From JAFNGF01 sp964567045 (lineage in GTDB: Bacteria; Planctomycetota; Phycisphaerae; Sedimentisphaerales; Anaerobacaceae): a DNA stretch of 64,000 nucleotides. A program made the translations under genes and the position numbers. Positions within the stretch are counted from its first letter, which is position 1. Every line of letters starts with the position of its first letter. Location: the NCBI GenBank assembly GCA_964567045.1, contig CAZMLE010000001.1:84235-148234 (forward strand), given 5' to 3'. Positions 42,479 through 50,694 of the stretch are shown piece by piece. Under the pieces are notes generated by a model, which worked only from the letters and a program-made list of their open reading frames with translations, had not been told where the DNA came from and did no database searches.

Positions 42479-42843
42479 TCACTTTTCCCGAAAATCCTGC
42501 AAAATTTTTCTTGAAGTAAAGGTAGCTAATTTGGTATAAATGGGATTGCTCGCATCTGCGATTTCTTAATTCTTGATTTATAAAATTGTTAGGTTTTTCA
42601 GGAGGCCTTGTGTATTGTTGAGGTGCAGAGGTCTGAGGTGAACCCTGTGCCAAGCAAGAGATGTTTGCGCATTCCACCTGACCGCTCATATTGGAGCTTT
42701 TGAGAGAAGGAGGTAGAAAGAATCCAAAATTTTGAATTTAGGATGAAGAATTCATAATTCTCAACTCTTCATTCTCAATTTCGCTTTGGTGTGTTGCCAA
42801 GCCATAGATATCAAAAAAACGTTCTTTGTAAAGGAGGACTATT

Positions 42844-45800
42844 ATGTGTAAAAAGTTTATTTATCTAACCTTCTTTTTTGCATTTTGCACGACGGCTATG
42901 GCTTCTGACATAGCGATTTCAACACAGGCAGGCTGGTTTTCGCAAGCTGTGGCCGACACCGAAATGCAAAAAATTGTCAACAACGTAAAGGGTGTTAATA
43001 TTCAAGTATTCACATCAGCTCAACTGGATGCCCTTGCAACTTGGGTAAAGGACCACACAGGTGATGGTACTTCGGACCTTTTAATTATGTGCGGGAATTT
43101 CCCAGCCACCATTTATCCAGCGGGTAATGCACAGCCTGATGGTTCATTAGCCGAATTATTCTTGGATGATGGTAATACCATTATTAACACCGGCGACTAC
43201 ATATTCTACGTCGGAAGTGCGGGGAACAATGACGCCGGTGGCTTGCAGAACATGACGGACGTTCCCGGCGCGGGCATGTGGGGGGATGATTCTCTTAATA
43301 CTCGTTTTACTCCCACAGCCGATGGCCAGTTATATACTCCATCTTTAACGACTTTGCCCTCGAATCGCCCATGGTTTCCAGGCCAATTCGCAGGTACTGA
43401 TTGGGAAGTCGAACTGATTCTTGCTCAAAGCAGCGATGGCTCACAGATACATCCTGCGATTATGCATAATACAGTTACGGGCGGTCGCTTAGGCGTTTTC
43501 TTTCAGATCAACGACGACAGTCCGCCACGGGGACAAGTTATAAGTGAATGGATTAACAACTATTGGCTCAAGTTCATTGCCGCGGGCAACCCGTACGCCC
43601 GGAGCCCGAATCCGATAAATGGGGCTACCGGCGTGGTCTCCCCCCTTGTTCAATGGAAAGCGGGGGATACCGGTGCGTTCCACGACGTATACTTCGGCAC
43701 CAATCCTACGCCTGGTCCTGCTGAGTTCAGAGGCCGGCAGCAGTGGCTCGTCTATTGGCACGGCGCCGGCATCACCCCAGGGACGACTTACTACTGGCGT
43801 ATCGATGAGGTCGAGGCTGACGGCGTCACCATCCACACCGGCAGTGTCTGGAGCTTTACCGCTGCGCCATTGACGGCCTATGGTCCGATCCCGACCGATG
43901 GTGCCAAATGGGTCGCTACAGATGCTGACCTTAGCTGGACTGCAGGTGCCACCGGCATTAAGCGCGATGTGTACTTTGGAACAAGCCAAACTGATGTGGC
44001 TAATGGTACGGGCGGCACGTTGAAAAGCAGCCAGCAGACAACGAAAACGTATGAGCCCGGAACCCTTGCACTGGATACAACTTACTACTGGCGGATAGAT
44101 GAGTACAACTCAGGCGGCACTAAATTTCCGGGCAACGTCTGGAGCTTTACAACCATAGGCCCATACGCGGGTGTCAAAGCAGAGTACTATAACTGGACCA
44201 GTGCCACTATCCCTCCGCCTCGATCAGAGGCATTCAAGACTCGTGTCCTGGTCCGCATAGACCCTGCGATCAACTTCAACTGGGGCGATCCTGGGTCTCC
44301 GGATCCGGTGGTCAATGTAGATCTATTCTCCGCTAGATGGGTTGGCGTGGTGGAGGTTCAATACTCTGAGCCTTACATATTTACCACCAATAGTGACGAC
44401 GGAATAAGGATGTGGCTGGATGACGTGCTGATCATTGATAGTTGGATAGATCAGTCACCAACCATGCATAGCAGCTCGGCCATTAACCTTGTTGCCGGGC
44501 AGCGATATGCCGTTCGAGTGGAATACTATGAAAACGCCGGGGGCGCAGTGGCACAACTGTACTGGCAGAGCACTTCCCTGGCCAGACAGCTAGTTCCCTC
44601 AGGCGCGTTGCAGCTTCCGGTGACAGCCCGCAACCCGATTCCGGTTAGCGGCGCTGTAGATGTCATCGATACGCCCACTCTGAGATGGACGGCGGGCGAT
44701 AAGGCTGCTAAGCACAACGTGTACTTTGGTACAGATGCAAACGCGGTGACAAATGCCACTACGGCCTCGGCAGGTATCTATCGAGGTCAGCAGAATCTTG
44801 CTGCTAATACCTACGTTCCCAGCGAAGCACCGCTGGCGTGGAACAGCACTTACTACTGGCGAATAGATGAAGTAAACGCCGCCGAGACCTGGAAAGGCAG
44901 CATCTGGAGCTTTACCACGGCCAACTTTATCGTGGTGGATGACTTTGAAGACTACACCGATGATATCGGCAGCAGAATCTTCCAGACCTGGAAGGACGGC
45001 TGGGGATATACAGAACCAGCGCCGGGCTATTCCGGTAACGGAACCGGCTCAACTGTGGGCTACGGTCAGGCGCCCTTTGCTGAGCAGACTATAGTTCATG
45101 GCGGCAACCAGTCGATGCCGTTGGGTTACGACAACAGCGGAACCGGCGGCAAGGCCCGTTATTCAGAGACCTTCCGTGAGTGGGCCTCACCGCAGGATTG
45201 GACCAGAAACAACGTTAAGGCGCTCGCGCTGTGGTTCTATGGCGATCCCAACAATGCCGCTGAGCAACTCTATGTGGCGCTGGAGGATAATGGCGCCCAC
45301 GTCAAGGTCGTGAACCATCTTGATATAGAGGCAGCGCAGAAAGCCGCCTGGCAGGAGTGGAACATTGAGCTAACACAATTCAGCGCTGCGGGCGTGAATC
45401 TGAAGGCTATCAAGAAGATGTATATTGGCCTGGGTAACCGGACAAGTCCGAAGGTTGGCGGAACGGGCACGATATTCATCGATGATATCGCGGTATATCC
45501 CAGCAGATGCGTTCCTTCGATTTTAAGACCGGATGCCGATATCGCCGAGCCGTACGACTGCAAGGTTGACTATAGAGACCTTCGTATACTCGCAGACGAG
45601 TGGTTGTCTGAGACACAATTGCAGGATTGGGAGGTTCGCGCTGCCTACTGGGACGGGCGATATGCAACGGGGTGGGCTGATGAGGCCACGACCGTACGCG
45701 TGCGAGACGGTCTGGCGGCTGCCGGCTACACGATTCTCGACGCGGACCAGCTCAAGACGTGGATGAACGCTCGCATCGCAGATAAGAAGTTGAGCGTGGT

Positions 45801-46362
45801 CGTGTTCTGTCGGGACATCGCGCCGGACACCGTTATAGAGACGATGGATGCTGCTTGCACGCTTCGAAGGTATCTCGATGCGGGTGGCAAGATTGTCTGG
45901 TACGCGGACTGGCCTCTTTACTACCAGGGCCACGCGGATGCTACGTCGACCACGTGGGGTAGTGCCGGAGCGGTCGCCATATTGGGATTTAATGCATCTT
46001 CTGGTCCCAACGACTCCTACGACGTAGTGGTTTTCACATATGCCGGGACCACTTGGGGCCTCACCACAACGTGGCAATCCCAGCGGCCGACGTCTCCCAC
46101 CATTACGAGCAATCTTACGCCGTTGGCTACAACTAGCGCCGGAAGTGCAGCGGCGTGGGCGAAGCACTTTGTGCCGCGCGATAAGGCCCGAGGGTTCGTT
46201 CGCCTGTGGGATACAGGTGGCGGGCCCAGCGTCGAGGATGTTATCCGTGTGGCAGAATCCAAGGGTGCTCTTGCGGCTGATCTGAATGCCGACAAAAAGG
46301 TCGATTTTAAGGACTATGCTAAGTTAGCTGATGCTTGGCTTGAGGAGATTTTGTGGCCGTAA
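42844..46362 (+). CDS. Secreted multidomain protein with PA14 domain, FN3-like repeats and dockerin-like repeats
   Basis: 1172 residues. Signal peptide 1-20. A domain at about 21-245 of unknown type (DALATWVKDHTGDGTSDLL). FN3-like repeats at about 255-340, 345-437 and 597-692, each with DVYFGT...YYWRIDE...WSFTT. A PA14 domain at about 442-590 (GVKAEYYNWTSAT, FTTNSDDGIRMWLDDVLI, VRVEYYENAGGAVAQLYWQS). A carbohydrate-binding-like beta-sandwich at about 695-888. Dockerin-like calcium loops at about 904-923 and at the C-terminus (DLNADKKVDFKDYAKLADAW). Residues about 930-1135 hold a second copy of the N-terminal domain type (DQLKTWMNARIADKKLSVVV). AAGGAGGA lies 6 nt before the ATG. It probably binds polysaccharide at the cell surface; no catalytic domain is clear. 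Confidence 0.9.
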   Translation: MCKKFIYLTFFFAFCTTAMASDIAISTQAGWFSQAVADTEMQKIVNNVKGVNIQVFTSAQLDALATWVKDHTGDGTSDLLIMCGNFPATIYPAGNAQPDGSLAELFLDDGNTIINTGDYIFYVGSAGNNDAGGLQNMTDVPGAGMWGDDSLNTRFTPTADGQLYTPSLTTLPSNRPWFPGQFAGTDWEVELILAQSSDGSQIHPAIMHNTVTGGRLGVFFQINDDSPPRGQVISEWINNYWLKFIAAGNPYARSPNPINGATGVVSPLVQWKAGDTGAFHDVYFGTNPTPGPAEFRGRQQWLVYWHGAGITPGTTYYWRIDEVEADGVTIHTGSVWSFTAAPLTAYGPIPTDGAKWVATDADLSWTAGATGIKRDVYFGTSQTDVANGTGGTLKSSQQTTKTYEPGTLALDTTYYWRIDEYNSGGTKFPGNVWSFTTIGPYAGVKAEYYNWTSATIPPPRSEAFKTRVLVRIDPAINFNWGDPGSPDPVVNVDLFSARWVGVVEVQYSEPYIFTTNSDDGIRMWLDDVLIIDSWIDQSPTMHSSSAINLVAGQRYAVRVEYYENAGGAVAQLYWQSTSLARQLVPSGALQLPVTARNPIPVSGAVDVIDTPTLRWTAGDKAAKHNVYFGTDANAVTNATTASAGIYRGQQNLAANTYVPSEAPLAWNSTYYWRIDEVNAAETWKGSIWSFTTANFIVVDDFEDYTDDIGSRIFQTWKDGWGYTEPAPGYSGNGTGSTVGYGQAPFAEQTIVHGGNQSMPLGYDNSGTGGKARYSETFREWASPQDWTRNNVKALALWFYGDPNNAAEQLYVALEDNGAHVKVVNHLDIEAAQKAAWQEWNIELTQFSAAGVNLKAIKKMYIGLGNRTSPKVGGTGTIFIDDIAVYPSRCVPSILRPDADIAEPYDCKVDYRDLRILADEWLSETQLQDWEVRAAYWDGRYATGWADEATTVRVRDGLAAAGYTILDADQLKTWMNARIADKKLSVVVFCRDIAPDTVIETMDAACTLRRYLDAGGKIVWYADWPLYYQGHADATSTTWGSAGAVAILGFNASSGPNDSYDVVVFTYAGTTWGLTTTWQSQRPTSPTITSNLTPLATTSAGSAAAWAKHFVPRDKARGFVRLWDTGGGPSVEDVIRVAESKGALAADLNADKKVDFKDYAKLADAWLEEILWP

Positions 46363-46427
46363 TGGCATCGTTCATTGTCCACCGTTGGTAGTTCATCGGT
46401 GAACAACGAACAATCAACTTTGAACTT

Positions 46428-46460
46428 CGGGGCCTATTCGCCAGAGGTGAATAGGCCCCG
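46428..46460. terminator. Strong bidirectional terminator between convergent genes
   Basis: CGGGGCCTATTC (46428-46439) and GAATAGGCCCCG (46449-46460) make a perfect 12-bp stem with a 9-nt loop. It lies 66 nt after the PA14/dockerin stop and 39 nt before the end of the oppositely oriented oxidoreductase gene; T-rich GTTATTTCTG follows on the plus strand. Confidence 0.85.
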
Positions 46461-46498
46461 GTTATTTCTGCGCGCGACTCGGATGACAAGCGCTATTC

Positions 46499-47815
46499 TC
46501 ATAGGCGCCACGGACTTCTCATAGGCCGGGCCAGCATATCGTTGGCATCGGGGTCGTCCACAAACTGCTCTTTGGACGGGTCCCATTTGAGTTTGCGCTG
46601 CAGCCGACAGGCGATTTCCGGAATCAAGCCGAGGTAGGAGGCCTTATGGCCGGCTTCCACCGGAGCTATAGGGTCTTGCCGCGTTCGGACAGCATTGAGG
46701 AAGTCACTGTGATGGCTGGTCGACCGGTCCAGGTGTATCTCGTCCGGCTTAACTTTAACTTGCAGCAGCGAGGCCGGCTGAGCCCAAATGCCTTCGCGGT
46801 TGACATGTACCCAGCCTTTGTCACCCTCGAATCGGCAGCCATGCTTATTGGGATTGCCGCTGTCTGTGTATGTCATACGTAGGCCGCTTGCATAGGTGAA
46901 CTGGGCCTGCCAGTTATTAATGTTGTCGGTCAAGCCGTCGTCGCGGTAGCTGCCTTTACACTCGACTTCAAACTGCTCGCTGCTGAGCGTTGGGCAGCCC
47001 CAATTGGCGATGTCGAGGTGATGGACGCCCCAGTTGACGATGAAGCCCGCGCAGTAGTCCCAGATCAGATACCAGTCCGGCCATGCCAGTCGCCCCCCAT
47101 TGTAAGGCTTCATAGGGGCGGGGCCGATGTACATATCGTAATCCAGTCCGGGTGGAATTGGCTCTTCGGTGGGAGGTTTGCGATATTTCCGCTCGTACTC
47201 GGGGCCGGGAGCACCTACCTTGACGGTGTGGATTTTGCCGAGGTATCCGTTCCTGGCCAGCTCACACGCCAACTGGAAGTTCCGGTCGCAGCGCTGCTGG
47301 GTGCCGGTCTGAAACACTCGTCCATACCTTCGTACCGCGTCACGCATTGCTTGACCGTCGGCTACCGCCACGCCCGTAGGCTTTTCACAATACATATCTT
47401 TGCCGGCTTGGGCGGCGGCGACGGCAATTATCGCGTGCCAATGGTCCTGAGTGGCGATCACTACCGCATCGATATCTTCGCGGGCCAGCAGGTCACGGAA
47501 GTCGTTGTACGCGGCACATCCCTTGTCGCCGTAATGTTGATCAATCAGTTTTTTAGCCGTTTGTCGCCGAGCTTCAACGACATCGCAAACGGCAACCATT
47601 CGGACGCCGGTGTTATTCAGGAACGCTTTGGTATTCTGTGTGCCCTGACCACCGGTTCCGATGCATCCCATCACGATACGCTCGCTCGGGGCAATACTTC
47701 TATCTTTGCCTAAAGACGATGAGGGCACAACGTACGGCAGGGCTGCCGCACTAGCGGCTATCTCACTTGCTTTTTTTAGCAGGCTACGCCGCGTAATTCC
47801 TCTATGTGGTGACAT
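46499..47815 (-). CDS. Tat-exported Gfo/Idh/MocA-family oxidoreductase
   Basis: 438 residues. Twin-arginine signal (ITRRSLLKKASEIAASAAAL). Rossmann NAD(P)-binding start MGCIGTGGQGTQNTKAF, then MVAVCDVVEARRQ and DAVVIATQDHWHAIIAVAAA, and the catalytic-region lysine in DMYCEKPTGVAVADG. The C-terminal half is the usual substrate-binding sheet, with HHLDIANWGCPT and YTDSGNPNKHGCRFEGDKGW. Exported members of this family are common in planctomycetes and act on sugars or their derivatives, with tightly bound cofactor. AAGGAGA precedes the ATG by 7 nt. It converges on the PA14/dockerin gene. Confidence 0.93.
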   Translation of the reverse strand: MSPHRGITRRSLLKKASEIAASAAALPYVVPSSSLGKDRSIAPSERIVMGCIGTGGQGTQNTKAFLNNTGVRMVAVCDVVEARRQTAKKLIDQHYGDKGCAAYNDFRDLLAREDIDAVVIATQDHWHAIIAVAAAQAGKDMYCEKPTGVAVADGQAMRDAVRRYGRVFQTGTQQRCDRNFQLACELARNGYLGKIHTVKVGAPGPEYERKYRKPPTEEPIPPGLDYDMYIGPAPMKPYNGGRLAWPDWYLIWDYCAGFIVNWGVHHLDIANWGCPTLSSEQFEVECKGSYRDDGLTDNINNWQAQFTYASGLRMTYTDSGNPNKHGCRFEGDKGWVHVNREGIWAQPASLLQVKVKPDEIHLDRSTSHHSDFLNAVRTRQDPIAPVEAGHKASYLGLIPEIACRLQRKLKWDPSKEQFVDDPDANDMLARPMRSPWRL

Positions 47816-48014
47816 TGACAGGTCTCCTTATTGACAATTGTAAATTTTAGCTGGCCTTGTGGACTCGGTGATTCAGCTTTCAACGTGTTATTTTACCCTG
47901 GGTCTCTGCCGTAGTCTAAAGACTTTCTAAATGTTTTTTGACGCCGAGATGAACATATCGCCATTATTTACGTATAAAAGGCCGTCTTCTTTGCCGATAT
48001 TAGTGGAGGAAAAA

Positions 48015-48716
48015 ATGATCAGGCGAAAAGCAGCAAAGTTTGTCTGGAGGCTTTGGAAAGAATGGCGAATGACCATTTTTTTCATAGTCTTCGTAGTAAT
48101 CCCCGTCAAGTCAAGTCTTGCGGATTGGAACTGGGTTCCCACCGGCTCGATGAATCCGACTATCCTGGAGGGGGATCTTGTTTACGTGCAGAAGCTCGCG
48201 TATGGGCTGAGATTTCCACTTAGTTTATACTGGCTGGCAAAGTGGTGCGATCCTCAAAAGGGGGACATAGTAGTTTGTCTTTCTCCGGCTGATGGCATGC
48301 GGCTGGTTAAGAGAATAGTAGGGCTGCCCGGCGACACAATCGAAATGAGAAACAACGTGCTCATTTTGAACGGAGAGCCGCTCACTTATACGAAAATAGA
48401 CCCGAAATGGGTAGAATCTCTTTGTCTGGAGCGTAAAGAAATCAGTGTATTCGCCATGGAAGATTTGGATGGCGCCATCCATCCGGTGATGGGCATTCCT
48501 TCAGTCCGGGCGATGCGCAGTTTCGGGCCAGTTGTCGTGCCAAACGATAAGTACTTTGTCATGGGCGATAACCGCGATGTCAGTCAGGATTCCAGGTTCT
48601 TTGGATTTGTGGAAAGAAAGTCCATCCTGGGACGGGCCAAGGGCGTTATTGGATCTATCAATATCACGGACAAATGGCAGCCCAGATTCGATAGATTCTT
48701 TGTCCCACTGAAATAA
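48015..48716 (+). CDS. lepB: Signal peptidase I
   Basis: 233 residues from the ATG at 48015, preceded at 6 nt by GTGGAGG; an open frame from 47931 adds a leader without signals. One N-terminal membrane helix (MTIFFIVFVVIPVKSSLA), then the catalytic serine box VPTGSMNPTILEGD and the lysine box MRLVKRIVGLPGDTIE of the Ser-Lys dyad, and the conserved GDNRDVSQDSRFFG box. It removes signal peptides from exported proteins, of which this window encodes many. It stands alone, without lepA or ffh. The next gene on the strand is a pseudopilin, which is processed by a different peptidase. Confidence 0.95.
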   Translation: MIRRKAAKFVWRLWKEWRMTIFFIVFVVIPVKSSLADWNWVPTGSMNPTILEGDLVYVQKLAYGLRFPLSLYWLAKWCDPQKGDIVVCLSPADGMRLVKRIVGLPGDTIEMRNNVLILNGEPLTYTKIDPKWVESLCLERKEISVFAMEDLDGAIHPVMGIPSVRAMRSFGPVVVPNDKYFVMGDNRDVSQDSRFFGFVERKSILGRAKGVIGSINITDKWQPRFDRFFVPLK

Positions 48717-48994
48717 TTCATCTCGGTTCTCGTCCTTTCCGCCCTCTTACCAGGCAACACGCTACCCCCCAGATAGAGAAGATGCGGTCAATTTGCAGTC
48801 GCTCAGCAAGGGATGAGCCATCAGCAGGCTTGCGAATCGCGCGTGATAACTAAAAGAGAAGGGCTGAAAAACTGCTTGCATGAACCAGAGTTAACGGGTA
48901 AAATACCATTGTTTGAAGCGCTCGGGTGCGGAGTGGTGGAAGCTCTCGCTACCGGTTGTCCAGTAGGCGCTTACATTTTTGGGAGGATTGACTT
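48717..48994. other. Spacer with a possible glycosyltransferase-like fragment
   Basis: About 280 bases between lepB and the pseudopilin gene. One plus-strand frame reads LFEALGCGVVEALATGCPVG (48910-48969), which resembles the EGFGLPVLEALACGCPV motif of GT4 glycosyltransferases but lacks any flanking domain. It may be a relic or a coincidence. Confidence 0.25.
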
Positions 48995-49888
48995 ATGCGA
49001 AGAAAAGGCTTTGTCCGCCAGACCCTTCGACTTGCTCAGGGCAGGCCGTATGGCGGATTTACGCTAATAGAGCTTTTGGTGGTAATTGCCGTCATTGCCG
49101 TTCTGATGGCGATTCTCATGCCCGCTCTTAAGAAGGCCCGCGAACAGGGTCAACGCGCCGCTTGCAAATCAAACCTGAAGAACTACGTACTTGCTATACA
49201 CATGTACTGTGGCGACAACGACGACAGATTCTGTGACCCGCGCAGTTGCTACTTCTCGCAGACTACCCCTTATCCTGTGGAGGCCGGCATTAGTAGTCCC
49301 ATCCACCTGCGTTGGTGCAACGGGGACCTTTATCTTAAGACCCATCCGGAATATGCGGGACCATTCTACAGCTATTTGCGGGATGCCAGAGCTTTTATCT
49401 GCCCGACCTTTGCCGTTATTGCCAGGAGAGCTTCGCAGGATCACTTCTATATGGCCGACGCCGGCAGGATCAAGAACTATAAGCCCTGGTACAACTATAC
49501 TATGAACGCCTATCTTGGCAGCCCGGACACAGGCATCATAAAAGCCAGGGTGCTGAAGCTATCCGAGGTAAAGCAGCCTGCGCAAACGTTTTGTTTCACC
49601 GAAGAAAGCGCCTTGGTTGACACTCAGTGGAATGTCTCCGGGCTTAATGATACGTATATGGTTCCAGGGTCTGATTCCATGATCGACAGTTGGCTCAAGC
49701 AGTTTGGCAGCTACCGGCTTATTAGGCCCGGCCCCGGCACGAACCCGACCTTCTGGGATGTTATTGCCGGTTTCCATCACGCCCCATCGGGCGATCCTCT
49801 GGCCGGCAAGGGCAATTGTGCTTTCCTGGATGGGCACATTGACGCCCATCCGCGCGAAGAGACATTTCCACTGGCCTGGCCGCACTAA
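48995..49888 (+). CDS. Type II secretion pseudopilin-like protein with repeat-expanded leader
   Basis: 297 residues, GGGAGG 9 nt before the ATG. The hydrophobic N-terminus FTLIELLVVIAVIAVLMAIL is that of a pseudopilin, with processing expected between Gly and Phe (YGG/FTLIE). Normal leaders are about six residues; here it is about 21 (RRKGF, then VRQTLRLAQGRPYGG), because an in-frame palindromic repeat with a second repeat nested in it occupies 49013-49058. The remainder has RAACKSNLKNYVLAIHMYCGDN and the NCAFLDGHIDAHP block of this family. It lies near two minus-strand paralogues. Whether the long leader is still cut by prepilin peptidase is unknown, but the G/F site is retained. Confidence 0.85.
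   Translation: MRRKGFVRQTLRLAQGRPYGGFTLIELLVVIAVIAVLMAILMPALKKAREQGQRAACKSNLKNYVLAIHMYCGDNDDRFCDPRSCYFSQTTPYPVEAGISSPIHLRWCNGDLYLKTHPEYAGPFYSYLRDARAFICPTFAVIARRASQDHFYMADAGRIKNYKPWYNYTMNAYLGSPDTGIIKARVLKLSEVKQPAQTFCFTEESALVDTQWNVSGLNDTYMVPGSDSMIDSWLKQFGSYRLIRPGPGTNPTFWDVIAGFHHAPSGDPLAGKGNCAFLDGHIDAHPREETFPLAWPH
49013..49058. repeat. CCGCCA palindrome carrying a nested second repeat, in frame in a pseudopilin gene
   Basis: Left arm CCGCCAGAC (49015-49023) and right arm GTATGGCGG (49048-49056) are the two halves of the palindrome core seen uninterrupted at 23872 and 24326. Exactly 24 bases (49024-49047) of the CCTTCGACTTGCTCAGGGC family lie between them, so the reading frame is kept. Confidence 0.75.
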
Positions 49889-49901
49889 TTCGGCAGCACT
49901 A

Positions 49902-50690
49902 TCAATAGTCCTTAAAGCCTCTCATCCACTCCGGCCAGTCGTCCGGCTGGACGCCCCCGGCTTTGGTCCAGGGGCCGGCTGTGTTGAACTCACGATGCCA
50001 CCTGAACATCCACAACTGCTTAAGTCCCACCTTCCTCACAGTAGCGAAATCCATAAAAACGCCATTTATGTACCCACTGTGTCGGTCGATGCAGACAAGA
50101 CTCATTTCGCTGGAGGGTATTTCCTCGAATTCAGAAGGTCTGTCGGTGTGATGAGGGTAAAGGTCAAGCCAGGCACAATCAAAAAATAAAGGTATAGTGT
50201 CAGCATTTTTAACCTGACGGGTTCTCCAGTACCTTCCCGCGGAAAGCCTTGATGGTTCACGGTAGCAGACCCACTCATTTTGCCCGTAACTGCCGTAATC
50301 CGGCGCTTGCTTTTGTTTCAGGCCTGTCCAAGGGCCTTTATCCCAAGACCAGGCCCCGAATGCGAATCTTACTCCCTGAGAATGGGGCTTCCTGGCTGTT
50401 GGACACACAGTCAAGCTACCTCGTTCCATGTAATAGGGCCAAAGGACTACCGGCCAATCGTTAGCCGCATCCCCGCCTGTTGTGCTGCCTCCGGTATTGA
50501 ATTTAGCGTCATTATCTTCGGTGTACATCCACCAGATATAACCCCACTGTTTGAGGTTGGACATGCAGGCAACTGCCTGCGCCTGTTTTCTCACCCGCTG
50601 AAGGGCGGGCATCAAGATTGCCATAAGTAGCGCAATGATGGAAATGACCACCAAAAGCTCTATTAACGTGAATGCTTTGTGTCGTTCCAT
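49902..50690 (-). CDS. Type II secretion pseudopilin-like protein
   Basis: 262 residues with leader MERHKA and helix FTLIELLVVISIIALLMAIL; cleavage would be at A/F. After the helix: VACMSNLKQWGYIWWMYTED, then the disulfide-poor globular domain and a C-terminal block RHSGYINGVFMDFATVRKVG and LKQLWMFRWHREFNTAGPW, ending in FKDY. Closely related to the gene upstream (50695-51549), with which it shares the same ending, so the two are a tandem duplication. The ATG follows the upstream stop codon by only 4 nt and has no ribosome site of its own, so translation is probably coupled. Function: pseudopilus subunit or surface display protein. Confidence 0.87.
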   Translation of the reverse strand: MERHKAFTLIELLVVISIIALLMAILMPALQRVRKQAQAVACMSNLKQWGYIWWMYTEDNDAKFNTGGSTTGGDAANDWPVVLWPYYMERGSLTVCPTARKPHSQGVRFAFGAWSWDKGPWTGLKQKQAPDYGSYGQNEWVCYREPSRLSAGRYWRTRQVKNADTIPLFFDCAWLDLYPHHTDRPSEFEEIPSSEMSLVCIDRHSGYINGVFMDFATVRKVGLKQLWMFRWHREFNTAGPWTKAGGVQPDDWPEWMRGFKDY

Positions 50691-50694
50691 TTTG

